Shown here: piece by piece, positions 36,077 to 44,150 of the stretch
Numbering within the stretch: the stretch's first letter is position 1
How the letters are laid out: each line of letters opens with the position of its first letter
Origin: an uncultured Sphingobacteriales bacterium
GTDB lineage: Bacteria > Bacteroidota > Bacteroidia > Chitinophagales > Chitinophagaceae
Direction: 5' to 3'
Assembly: GCA_937871285.1 (NCBI GenBank)
Contig: CALMQS010000081.1
Location: 1 to 49,013, forward strand
DNA: 49,013 bases
Made by a program: the position numbers and the translations under genes
Notes under the pieces: model-generated
Told to the model about the DNA's origin: nothing
Seen by the model: the letters and a program-made list of their open reading frames with translations, nothing else
The model's database searches: none

Positions 36077-36349
36077 TTACCTGTTTCGCATATTATTAAA
36101 CAACCTTTCTAACAGTCTCATTTTAGCCGTTACAATATCGGCTTGCACGGTAAGCTCTGAATGATATTGAATTTGTTGATATGGCGCAAAACACGTTCGT
36201 TGCCTGCGCCGGGATAAGTGTAGCTGAGATTTGCGATAGAAATGCTTTTGTTCTCGGGTAGTGTATAACTAAACTGTTTGCCTGTTGGTTCCTCCTCTTC
36301 CAGTTCATGTATTTCATTAAGCCGATCCAGGGAAATTCTTGCATCTGTT
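36077..36349 (-). pseudogene. Fused remnants of an ABC exporter and an HlyD-type secretion gene
   Basis: Read on the minus strand, 36349 to about 36180 encodes DARISLDRLNEIHELEEEE, then SISIANLSYTYPGAGNERVLRHIN. This matches the junction between the membrane and nucleotide-binding domains of peptidase-type ABC exporters. The frame stops before any Walker A motif. In another frame from about 36160 to the stop at 36077-36079 runs ELTVQADIVTAKMRLLERLFNNMRNR, which looks like the C-terminus of an HlyD-family secretion protein. An internal deletion appears to have joined the two. Neither part can be functional. Confidence 0.6.
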
Positions 36350-36607
36350 GATTATTTCAGATAAATTTTTTGATAACCCGGCAGATAAAAATTTCCCAAC
36401 CGGTTATGTCATGCTTTTGTAAAAAAAGTTGATTTATCCCTGAGTCAAAATCTTCATTGCAAGATTTTCCGCTTTGCGTAAAGTAATGCTTCCTTTTGCG
36501 TAAGGTAATGCTTGCTTTTGCCCATACTTTTGCAGCCGTTTAATTAGGCTAAACTTATATTCTGTTTGCTATTTATCATTAATTCAAAATAAACTGCAGG
36601 TATTGTA
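36350..36607. promoter_or_regulatory. Leader region of the TonB receptor operon
   Basis: The region holds a hairpin AAAATCTT/AAGATTTT (36447-36454/36461-36468), then two direct repeats of about 21-22 bases (36473-36493 and 36494-36515, core TTTGCGTAAGGTAATGCTT with one difference). A TAnnTTTG box (TACTTTTG, 36525-36532) lies 75 bases before the start. The direct repeats sit just upstream of the promoter, where an activator or iron-responsive regulator could bind. No coding sequence is seen. Confidence 0.5.
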
Positions 36608-38989
36608 ATGATCATACGTATTTTTTTATTGCTCGTTTGTTTATATAGTCTTCCTTACGCTGCAATTTCTCAAGGCTCCTCAAAAATCAGCGGTTATGTT
36701 AAAGATAGCGGGGGACCGGTATCGGATGCTTCTGTATTGATTAAAGGTACTACCCAGGGAACTGTAACTGATGAAAAAGGGTATTTTGAAATAAATGTTC
36801 CAAAGGCTGCAAAGATTACACTTGTTGTTTCTTATACAGGATATCAATCACAGGAAATAACTGTAAATGCAACACAGCATGCTAAGCTGGAATTTCTGCT
36901 GGTAAAGGATGGAGGGCAATTGAAGGATGTTCAGGTTATTGCAGTCAATAAAGCTAAGGAGGTAAAGGCTTCCGGCTTTTCTGTAAATGTGGTAGAAACA
37001 AAGCAGTTTGCCAATACTACAGCCGACATTAATCAGGTGCTGAATCTTACTACAGGTGTGCGTGTACGTGAGCAGGGAGGACTTGGGTCTAATTTTAATT
37101 TTTCCATTAATGGGCTGTCAGGAAAACAAGTACGCTTTTTTTTAGATGGCATTCCTATGGAGAGTTTCGGCGGCGGCATGTCGCTTAATAACATTCCGGT
37201 TAATCTTGCCGAACGCATAGAAGTATATAAAGGCGTGGTTCCGATAGAATTAGGTTCTGATGCGCTTGGCGGGGCAGTAAACGTAATTACCGACCAGCAG
37301 ACCAAAAAATTTCTTGATGCCAGCCTGAGCTATGGCTCGTTCAATACCAGCAGGGCAGCGGTGTCGGGTAGATTAACAGACAATAGAACCGGGCTTGTAT
37401 TCAATGTCAGCGGCTATCATAACTATTCCGACAATAATTATCTGATGCGGAATAACCCCAAAAACGATGCCGCCATCAAGGTTGTTGAAAACAATCAATT
37501 TGTTTATAAAGATATGCGACGTTTCCATGATGCATACCGTTCTTCTATGGGCCAGGTTGAGGTTGGCCTTAACAACAAATCCTGGGCAGATAAAATCAGT
37601 CTCGGGTTTACTTATTCCAATCTCTACAACGAACTTCAAACGGGAGCCAGCCAGAACAACGTTTATGGGGCGGCCTATCAAAAGGGAAATTTTTATATGA
37701 CTTCCCTGAAGTATAAAAAGACCGACTTTTTATTGAAAGACCTTACAGCCAACATTGCAGCCAATGTGTCAATTGACCGATCTGATGTGGTGGATACCTC
37801 TTCTTATGTTTATGGCTGGGCCGGAATAATCAGATCTGAAACGATTGCCGGCGAATTGAGGGATGTTAAAACGCTGACCCACTGGAAAAATGTTGCGGCA
37901 ATTGCCAGAACTAATTTTACCTATAAGATTAACGACAACCAGAATCTGAACCTGAGCTATACTTTCAACCGTTTGACAAGGTCATCAAAAGAAGAGCTGC
38001 GCCCGAAAGAACAGAATCCTTTTTATCAGCCTAATTATTTTACCAAAAATGTGGTTGGACTGGCCTACCAGCACAATTCATTTGCCAGCAGGTTCACCAA
38101 CACACTTTTCGCAAAATACTTCGGGTTGAATATACTGGCAAGAGAAGTTGTTTTTGTTACCCAGCAAGAACCTTACCGAAGAAGGGATACCACCAGTCAT
38201 AAAGGCTATTGGGGTTATGGGCTGGCATCGAGGTACAAGCTTACCGAAAATGCCGGGGTGAAGCTTTCTATTGAACATGCCTACCGGTTGCAGGAGCAGG
38301 AGGAATTTTTTGGCGACGGCATCAGTGTAGCTGCCAACATTAAGCTGCAACCGGAAGAAAGTGACAATATCAATTTGGGAGCGTATTATGCTCATCAACC
38401 AGGCAAGCACCGCTTTTCTGCGGAAGCTGGTATTTTTTACCGGAATGTCAAAAACCTGATATTCTCCACGCCGGGAGGTAGATTTTCTACCTATTCCAAT
38501 GTGGGGATAGCCCGTGTAACAGGACTTGAGGGCGAACTGGGTTACAGGTACAACAAGCTGCTTGACTTTACAGTGAATGCGAGCTACCAAAACGCCATCA
38601 ATAACCGGGAAATTAATCCACTTACAGGAATGGAAGATCCTGTATACGGAGACCGGATCCCCAACCAGCCCTGGTTCTTTGGTAATGCCAGGCTGGGTGT
38701 AGGGCAAGACAACCTGATAGGAAAAAATACCCGTTTGCAGTTGAACTACTCGGTAAACTACATACACTGGTTTTACATTTCATGGGAGAGCCTGGGCAGC
38801 CGCGAATCAAAAAACAAAATTCCTGCACAACTCATACACAATGTTTCATTGTCCTATTCTTTAAAGAATGGCAGATACAATATTTCTGTAGAATCTTTTA
38901 ATATAACCAACGAGCTCGCTTACGACAATTTCCGGCTTCAAAAACCGGGAAGGTCTGTATTCTTTAAACTAAGATATTTCATCAAATAA
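36608..38989 (+). CDS. TonB-dependent receptor, probably for siderophore or heme
   Basis: The 793-residue outer-membrane receptor has a signal peptide (about 1-21), a carboxypeptidase-regulatory-like domain (about 25-100: KISGYVKDSGGPVSDASVLIKGTTQGTVTDEKGYFEINV), a plug (about 120-230, with VRFFLDGIPMESFGGGMSLNNIPVNLAERIEVYKGVVPIELGSDALGGAVNVIT) and a beta-barrel that ends in Phe-Ile-Lys. It lacks the SusC signature and has no SusD partner, so it is of the FecA/FhuA type rather than a glycan transporter. The next two genes (DUF4374, PepSY-TM) are the usual companions in Bacteroidota iron-uptake loci. Confidence 0.92.
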   Translation: MIIRIFLLLVCLYSLPYAAISQGSSKISGYVKDSGGPVSDASVLIKGTTQGTVTDEKGYFEINVPKAAKITLVVSYTGYQSQEITVNATQHAKLEFLLVKDGGQLKDVQVIAVNKAKEVKASGFSVNVVETKQFANTTADINQVLNLTTGVRVREQGGLGSNFNFSINGLSGKQVRFFLDGIPMESFGGGMSLNNIPVNLAERIEVYKGVVPIELGSDALGGAVNVITDQQTKKFLDASLSYGSFNTSRAAVSGRLTDNRTGLVFNVSGYHNYSDNNYLMRNNPKNDAAIKVVENNQFVYKDMRRFHDAYRSSMGQVEVGLNNKSWADKISLGFTYSNLYNELQTGASQNNVYGAAYQKGNFYMTSLKYKKTDFLLKDLTANIAANVSIDRSDVVDTSSYVYGWAGIIRSETIAGELRDVKTLTHWKNVAAIARTNFTYKINDNQNLNLSYTFNRLTRSSKEELRPKEQNPFYQPNYFTKNVVGLAYQHNSFASRFTNTLFAKYFGLNILAREVVFVTQQEPYRRRDTTSHKGYWGYGLASRYKLTENAGVKLSIEHAYRLQEQEEFFGDGISVAANIKLQPEESDNINLGAYYAHQPGKHRFSAEAGIFYRNVKNLIFSTPGGRFSTYSNVGIARVTGLEGELGYRYNKLLDFTVNASYQNAINNREINPLTGMEDPVYGDRIPNQPWFFGNARLGVGQDNLIGKNTRLQLNYSVNYIHWFYISWESLGSRESKNKIPAQLIHNVSLSYSLKNGRYNISVESFNITNELAYDNFRLQKPGRSVFFKLRYFIK

Positions 38990-39015
38990 AAATTCGCTCA
39001 TTAAAACGTAATATC

Positions 39016-40224
39016 ATGTTTCAAAAAAACAAAATCCTGATTTTTGCAATAACCGCTGTCTTATTCGGATTTACCGCGTGTAAAAAAGATAAAGCAGATA
39101 CTGAAGATGAAACAGAACCTCCTGTAGAAAAAACATACGGCTTTTTGGTTACTACCGGAACACCTGCGGCCACTTATGTAGTACAAACGGGTTCCGTAAC
39201 AGAGGGAACACTAACTACCGTTAATAACGGTATTGCCACAACATTATCTGTATTTACTTCCAGGGATGGCTATTATTATGCAATAGACTACAGCTCACCA
39301 AGCCTGGTTAAATTTACGTCAGACAATAAAACAACCAACATTATTGCCGAAACACCTTTTACACAAATACAAATGGCCGGTTGGTCTGGTTTCTTTACAT
39401 GGAAAGACAGCAAAACATTAGTGATGCTTAATCTCAATAACAACAGGTTTGAATATGCGGAACTTAATGTAGAAAGCATGAGCATTACCAGAAGTGGTGA
39501 TATTAATATTCCGGCGCCGGCTGTTGCAGAGGATTATTATTGGGGATGTAATGCGGTTTTTGTAGGCAGCAAGCTGTACATTGCCTATCTGAAACAGATA
39601 AAAGCCAACGATGAGCTGCCCGAAAAGGCTTATGTGGCTTCCATGGATTACCCTAATGTAACTGATGTTACCATAAGCAGTGATGACAGGTTCAATTATC
39701 CAAGCCCTTATGGTTTATTCACACAAAGTAATTTGGTATATAATGGTTCGGCTTATTTCATTACTTCACCTACTTTCTGGGCAATTGGCAACATCGGTGC
39801 TCCTAATGGTATCTTCAGGGTATTAGATGGCGGCACACAAATAGACGACAGTTATTTCTACGAGCTTACAGACCCTGATAAAGAAGAAACCATCGGTTTA
39901 TATGATTTGGGCAATGGAAAAGCAATTGTTAAAGTACTGGACAAAACCAGGCTTGCCGCTTATGCAGATTATAGTGCTGTAAATACTGCCAGCTATTATG
40001 CAGTAGATTTTATTAACAAAAGCAAAACACGTATTGATATACCGGTTAGCAGAAGTGGTGCATACCAATGGAATGTGCTGATTGATGACGGCAAAGCCTA
40101 CATTGCAACCAACGCAGGAGACGGCTATTATGTGTATGAATATGATCCGGCAACTTCAACAGTTAAAAAAGGCCTGAAGCTGGAAGGTGTAGACAATGTT
40201 GGCAGGATATACAGAATTAAGTAA
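39016..40224 (+). CDS. DUF4374 lipoprotein
   Basis: The 402-residue lipoprotein (Cys22 in FTACKKDK) is followed by a low-complexity acidic linker (about 27-38) and a propeller-like DUF4374 domain (about 40-400) rich in YxxxD and GY patterns (YGFLVTTGTPAATYVVQTG, NAGDGYYVYEYDPATSTVKKGLKLEG). DUF4374 proteins are encoded next to TonB receptors and PepSY-TM proteins in Bacteroidota and are presumed surface-exposed accessory proteins; the molecular role is unknown. It is 26 bases after the receptor gene, so co-transcribed. Confidence 0.88.
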   Translation: MFQKNKILIFAITAVLFGFTACKKDKADTEDETEPPVEKTYGFLVTTGTPAATYVVQTGSVTEGTLTTVNNGIATTLSVFTSRDGYYYAIDYSSPSLVKFTSDNKTTNIIAETPFTQIQMAGWSGFFTWKDSKTLVMLNLNNNRFEYAELNVESMSITRSGDINIPAPAVAEDYYWGCNAVFVGSKLYIAYLKQIKANDELPEKAYVASMDYPNVTDVTISSDDRFNYPSPYGLFTQSNLVYNGSAYFITSPTFWAIGNIGAPNGIFRVLDGGTQIDDSYFYELTDPDKEETIGLYDLGNGKAIVKVLDKTRLAAYADYSAVNTASYYAVDFINKSKTRIDIPVSRSGAYQWNVLIDDGKAYIATNAGDGYYVYEYDPATSTVKKGLKLEGVDNVGRIYRIK

Positions 40225-40238
40225 CAATATTTCTAATT

Positions 40239-40277
40239 ATACGGAGCTGTGCATTTGCGATAGCTCCGTATGTTTTT
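40239..40277 (+). terminator. Terminator or attenuator between DUF4374 and PepSY genes
   Basis: A perfect 10-bp stem ATACGGAGCT (40239-40248) / AGCTCCGTAT (40262-40271) with a 13-base loop is followed by GTTTTTATTT. It lies 14 bases after the DUF4374 stop. It includes an ATG at 40270, which argues for the downstream PepSY start at 40300. Confidence 0.8.
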
Positions 40278-40299
40278 ATTTCCAAGTCCCCTTTTTGAT

Positions 40300-41586
40300 A
40301 TGGCACTTCTCAAAAAAATAAATGCCTGGTTGCACCTTTGGTTAGGATTGGTATCGGGTATTGTTGTCGTTATTTTAGGGATAACGGGCTGTATATTGGT
40401 TTTTGAGCAGGAAATAAAAAGTTTAAGCTCCCCCTGGTTACATGTACAGAAACCAGCTAATGGAAGCTATCTGCCACCATCTGCCTTGTACAAAGAAGTA
40501 AAAAAGGCGTTTCCCGAAAAAGAGATCCGTTCGGCTTTTTATTATGGGGCAGAACGTACGGTTCGCATGAGCATGAACTCCGATACGTTAGTGTATGTTA
40601 ACCCTTACACCGCCGAAATAGTGGCTATGGTAGATCACGAAGATTTTTTTCATTTTATTGAGGAAGGACATTTTCATTTATGGCTGCCCGAAGCTATCGG
40701 AGGTCCCATTGTGGGCTGGGCAACCTTTGTTTTTTTTATCCTGTTGATTACAGGTTTAATACTATGGTGGCCAAAAAATCTGAAGCGATCAAGTGTAAAT
40801 AAGAGTTTTAAAATTAAATGGCGGGCAAAATTTAAACGGGTAAACTACGATTTGCATAATGTTCTGGGGTTTTATGCCGTCATTATCTCACTGGTTTTTG
40901 CAATAACGGGTTTAATCATGAGTTTTGCATGGTTTTCTAATGCTTTTTTCGTAGCCACAGGAGGTACCATAAAAGAAAGAATTATATCAAAATCTGATAC
41001 AACCCTTCACAATACCCTTGTTCCTTTATCTCAGGTTGATATGGCATGGGAAAAAGGAATTACTGAAATCGGAGAATATAACAAAGATGCCATCATTGTA
41101 TCTTTTCCTCAAAAAGCATCAGATGTAATAGCCTTGTGCGTGGATATGCGCAATGGTGTTTGGCGTTATGTAAACCTGGATCAGCACAGCCTGGAACCGG
41201 TTGCTTCTACCCAGAAAAAAATGAAGGATGAAGACTTCGCACTTTATCTCAGACGTTCTAACTATACGCTCCACGTGGGAGCTTTTGGCGGCTTACCTGT
41301 TAAAATCTTGTTTTTCTTAGCCAGCTTAATTTGTGCCAGCCTGCCTGTTACCGGCTTTTTGGTATGGTGGGGCAAGAAGAAAAAAAGTGTCAGGAAAAAC
41401 CGGTTAAACAACCAAAAGCACAATATGCCTGATATGCTTTGCCTTTTACAAATAAATATTAGCTCGTTTTTACCAAATTTTGCCTCCTTGGTAAAATCAA
41501 CAAGCATTCATAGAAAGCTACGCCAGATCACCGGCAATGAAACCAAGAAGAAATACCGGAAAATGCTGCTGCCGGTTTTTGACTGA
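40300..41586 (+). CDS. PepSY-associated TM protein with an abnormal C-terminus
   Basis: From the preferred start (40300, MALLKKINAWLH) the protein has 428 residues. Residues 1-370 match PepSY_TM proteins: helix 1 (IVVVILGITGCILVFEQEI), a periplasmic PepSY region with YVNPYTAEIVAMVDHEDFFHFIEEGHFHLWL, helices near 135-155, 185-210 and 335-355 (LICASLPVTGFLVWWGKKKK). Such proteins are thought to help iron or heme reduction at the inner membrane. The last 55 or so residues do not fit the family: after a basic stretch they end in ITGNETKKKYRKMLLPVFD, which copies part of the FCD domain of the GntR protein upstream. The frame has apparently run into foreign sequence, and the native stop is lost. 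Confidence 0.85.
   Translation: MALLKKINAWLHLWLGLVSGIVVVILGITGCILVFEQEIKSLSSPWLHVQKPANGSYLPPSALYKEVKKAFPEKEIRSAFYYGAERTVRMSMNSDTLVYVNPYTAEIVAMVDHEDFFHFIEEGHFHLWLPEAIGGPIVGWATFVFFILLITGLILWWPKNLKRSSVNKSFKIKWRAKFKRVNYDLHNVLGFYAVIISLVFAITGLIMSFAWFSNAFFVATGGTIKERIISKSDTTLHNTLVPLSQVDMAWEKGITEIGEYNKDAIIVSFPQKASDVIALCVDMRNGVWRYVNLDQHSLEPVASTQKKMKDEDFALYLRRSNYTLHVGAFGGLPVKILFFLASLICASLPVTGFLVWWGKKKKSVRKNRLNNQKHNMPDMLCLLQINISSFLPNFASLVKSTSIHRKLRQITGNETKKKYRKMLLPVFD
41510..41585 (+). repeat. Copy of part of the GntR gene
   Basis: About 76 bases here align with 35814-35889 in the GntR gene (same orientation) with about nine mismatches, five of them in one cluster. The longest identical runs include AGATCACCGGCAATGAAACC and AAAATGCTGCTGCCGGTTTT. 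The GntR gene itself is intact and continues 160 bases past the similarity. Confidence 0.85.
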
Positions 41587-41696
41587 GTATTGCGTTTGGT
41601 GTTGCACTGTGCCCTTTTTTATTTGTCGCGGAATTGTAAAATAATTGCCGTTTTTGAAATATTTGAGTTAGATCATAATACCTGTTGATCAGCATC

Positions 41697-41728
41697 ATTG
41701 TTAGTATTTGGAGTAAAGCGTAAGTTTG
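41697..41728 (+). promoter_or_regulatory. Candidate promoter of the baeRF-like gene
   Basis: ATTG (41697-41700), 20 bases, then TAAGTTTG (41721-41728) fits the Bacteroidota -33/-7 pattern, 16 bases before the start codon. Confidence 0.45.
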
Positions 41729-41744
41729 GAACAAAGCCTCCGTT

Positions 41745-42830
41745 ATGCAAATCAATATTTCTACATCCATTCCTGCAGTACACGAAAAAAAGCGGCATTG
41801 GCCCGCAGTTTCCATTATTATGCCTTTTGAGCCTGTTATACAGCGTAAGGATGATATCATGCAGCAGCTCCGGAAAGCCATGAAGAAGGTGGAGTGGGAA
41901 ATGGGAACCGGGTATGACGAAGACCTGGCGGGACTGGTAATGCTGAAATTAAGAACGGTCATCAAAAATCTCAACTTCAGCACCTTTAAAAAAAGCATTG
42001 CCATTTACGTTTCACCTGTATTTGAAAAGGTAATGTATTTGAATATGCCGGTTAATGAAACCATTACCGTTAATGAATTTTTTGTAATAAGAGATATTGT
42101 TTATGCCAAAAAAGATATACCTGCTTATTTTGTGCTGGTGCTGGGTGAAAAGTGGAGCACATTATATGAAGGCAATATTGCCGGGCTTATTAAAATAAAA
42201 TCCAATGGTGCAGGAAATATCCCCGGTTTTAAGCATGCCGCAAACATGGAAAATGTTGCGGATGATAACGCGTTTTTTGTAAAGCAGTTTCTACAGCATA
42301 CCGATGAAGGGCTTTCCATCATGTTATCGGCTATGCCAATGCCTGTGCTGGTAACGGGTAAAAAAAATGTGCTGGACTATTTTAAAGCTTTAACCGCAAA
42401 TAGTAAAAGTATAGTGGAGTGTATTGAAGGCAGCCATGAAAAAGCTGCTGAAGGCGCATTATTTGATATCATTCACCCTTATATAGCAGACTGGGATAAA
42501 ATAAAAATAAAACATTTGTACCATCAGTTAGAAAAAGCGGCAACAGAGGATCAATTAGTAAATGGCATAACGGCGGTACAGCAAAGTCTTTCACATCACA
42601 GGGGCCGGCTGCTGGTTGTTGGAAAGAGTTTAATACACAACCCGGGAATGCCGGAAACAGATACACTGTCACCCGCGAACCCCTTTAATAAATTTTCGTG
42701 TGTGAGGCATGTCATTGATGATGTTATAGAAAAAGTGCTGGAAAACGGGGGTGATGTTGAAATGGTAGATGATGATGTGCTGGGTGGCCAGCAGATCGCA
42801 CTCGTGAAGGACAGGCACAACTATATGTGA
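41745..42830 (+). CDS. baeRF-like (eRF1-related) protein
   Basis: The 361-residue soluble protein resembles the bacterial archaeo-eukaryotic release-factor (baeRF) families, which have an eRF1-like middle and C-terminal fold but no known stop-codon reading. Supporting patterns are a helical N-terminal segment (DIMQQLRKAMKKVEWEMG...FKKSIAIYVSP), a beta-rich nuclease-like middle (IPAYFVLVLGEKWSTLYEGN) and the C-terminal IDDVIEKVLENGGDVEMVDDDVLGG, typical of eRF1 domain 3. The assignment is from pattern memory and is moderate. It precedes a universal stress protein gene on the same strand, and such genes often sit among stress genes; a role in ribosome rescue is speculative. Confidence 0.65.
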   Translation: MQINISTSIPAVHEKKRHWPAVSIIMPFEPVIQRKDDIMQQLRKAMKKVEWEMGTGYDEDLAGLVMLKLRTVIKNLNFSTFKKSIAIYVSPVFEKVMYLNMPVNETITVNEFFVIRDIVYAKKDIPAYFVLVLGEKWSTLYEGNIAGLIKIKSNGAGNIPGFKHAANMENVADDNAFFVKQFLQHTDEGLSIMLSAMPMPVLVTGKKNVLDYFKALTANSKSIVECIEGSHEKAAEGALFDIIHPYIADWDKIKIKHLYHQLEKAATEDQLVNGITAVQQSLSHHRGRLLVVGKSLIHNPGMPETDTLSPANPFNKFSCVRHVIDDVIEKVLENGGDVEMVDDDVLGGQQIALVKDRHNYM

Positions 42831-43020
42831 TCGGGTGTTGTTCTCATCCTTTTGCATTGCCATTGTAATATTTAAAAAGAAAAAATAGTCCGATACCATA
42901 TATTGGTTTTGAGGGTAATAGTTTTTATTTTGAAATGAACAATCAATTTCCGGTTAACTTTTGTAAAGTCTATATCTATCCTGACCTATACGCCTAATTC
43001 AATTAATATAATATCTCAGT

Positions 43021-43860
43021 ATGAAAAAAATAATTGCCGCGTTTGACGGGTTAAAGTTTTCCAAAAGCACCCGTGATTATGCCATTCAGATCGCCAGGGA
43101 AAATAATGCGCACTTAGTGGGTCTTTTTCTTGATGACCCGTTTTACCAGAGCTATAAAGTATATGATCTGATTGGGGAAGAAGGAGGGATTTCTCCTGAA
43201 AAGCAGGAAGCCTTTCTTGCGGCAGATGCCAAAACCAGGGATGAAGCGGTGGCCGGCTTTGAAGCGGCATGCCGGAAGGCAGGACTCCAGTACACCGTTC
43301 GCCGCAATAAGGAAATTGCTACCCAGGGACTGCTGCAGGAAAGTATTTATGCAGATATGGTAGTGATCGGCGGCAATGAAACGTTTACCAATCGGGGTGA
43401 GCAGGCCCCTACCCGGTTTATCAGGGATATTTTATCGGCCGTTCAATGCCCGGTGCTGGTAGTGCCTGCGCATTATAAACCCTTCGGTAAGCTCGTTTTA
43501 TTATTCGATGGCGAGCCTTCTTCTGTTCATGCCATTAAAATGTTCAGTTATATGCTGCCCGCGTTAAAAGCGCATCCTGCCGAAGTGCTGTCGGTAAAGC
43601 CAATGAGCCAGTCGCTGCATTTGCCGGATAATAAATTAATGAGAGAATTTATGAAGCGGCATTTTCCCAAAGCGGCGTATAAAGTAATGAAGGGTATACC
43701 TGAAACCGAGATCATTAATTTTCTGAAGGAAGAAAAGCAATCACCGCTTGTTGTGCTGGGCGCTTACCAGCGTGGTATGGTGTCGCGGTGGTTCAGACCA
43801 AGCATGGCCGATGTGCTGATAAAAGAATTAAAGCTCCCGGTGTTTATTGCGCACAATTAA
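43021..43860 (+). CDS. Universal stress protein, two UspA domains
   Basis: The 279-residue cytosolic protein contains two UspA-type Rossmann-like domains, the two-domain form common in Bacteroidota. Domain 1 (about 1-150) has IIAAFDGLKFSKSTRDYAIQIA and ends with FIRDILSAVQCPVLVVP. Domain 2 (about 155-279) has LVLLFDGEPSSVHAIKMFSYMLPAL and the end GMVSRWFRPSMADVLIKELKLPVFIAHN. The ATP-binding GxxGxxxS motif is degenerate, so nucleotide binding is uncertain. It has a 190-base AT-rich leader of its own. The stop is followed after five bases by heptamer array C. Confidence 0.9.
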   Translation: MKKIIAAFDGLKFSKSTRDYAIQIARENNAHLVGLFLDDPFYQSYKVYDLIGEEGGISPEKQEAFLAADAKTRDEAVAGFEAACRKAGLQYTVRRNKEIATQGLLQESIYADMVVIGGNETFTNRGEQAPTRFIRDILSAVQCPVLVVPAHYKPFGKLVLLFDGEPSSVHAIKMFSYMLPALKAHPAEVLSVKPMSQSLHLPDNKLMREFMKRHFPKAAYKVMKGIPETEIINFLKEEKQSPLVVLGAYQRGMVSRWFRPSMADVLIKELKLPVFIAHN

Positions 43861-43865
43861 GGAGG

Positions 43866-43928
43866 AGGTCTCAGGTTACAGGTCTCAGTTTGCAGGGTAT
43901 AAGGTATAAGGTATAGGGTATAAGGCAG
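43866..43928 (+). repeat. Heptamer tandem array C (purine-rich)
   Basis: Nine strict 7-base units (AGGTCTC, AGGTTAC, AGGTCTC, AGTTTGC, AGGGTAT, AAGGTAT twice, AGGGTAT, AAGGCAG) begin five bases after the UspA stop codon. The sequence continues as looser repeats to about 43945. Confidence 0.85.
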
Positions 43929-43966
43929 GCACAGGGTATAGGGTTCGATACACTAGGTTGCATCTC

Positions 43967-44073
43967 CCTGTAACATGAACCCTGTAACTTGCAACAAACG
44001 TAACGCTCACCATTCACCTTACACCTTACACCCTACACCTCACACCTTACGCCTTACACCCTAAACCTTACAT
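43967..44073. repeat. Heptamer tandem array D (pyrimidine-rich)
   Basis: CCTGTAA-type heptamers at 43967-44001 are followed, after a two-base slip, by ten strict 7-base units at 44004-44073 (CGCTCAC, CATTCAC, CTTACAC twice, CCTACAC, CTCACAC, CTTACGC, CTTACAC, CCTAAAC, CTTACAT). It is roughly the reverse complement of array C, so the two could fold together. It lies 78 bases before the YdjM-type gene. There is no gene between 43861 and 44150. Confidence 0.85.
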
Positions 44074-44150
44074 CTGCGAAAACAGTCCGGTAAGTAATAC
44101 ATTTGCAATGAATAGTGTATTTGTAATTGTAAACCGGTGCATAACCTGAA

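Noticed and set aside
38078..38767. 229-codon open frame antisense to the TonB receptor gene
   Set aside because: It lies wholly inside a well-supported receptor gene, and its product has no recognisable domain; it is a shadow frame.
40270..40299. Upstream start of the PepSY gene
   Set aside because: The ATG is within the 3' arm of the terminator-like hairpin, and the first ten residues do not fit the family.
35814..41585. Target-site duplication of a transposon carrying the iron-uptake genes
   Set aside because: The repeats differ at about nine positions, the left one is internal to an intact gene, and no transposase or integrase lies between them.
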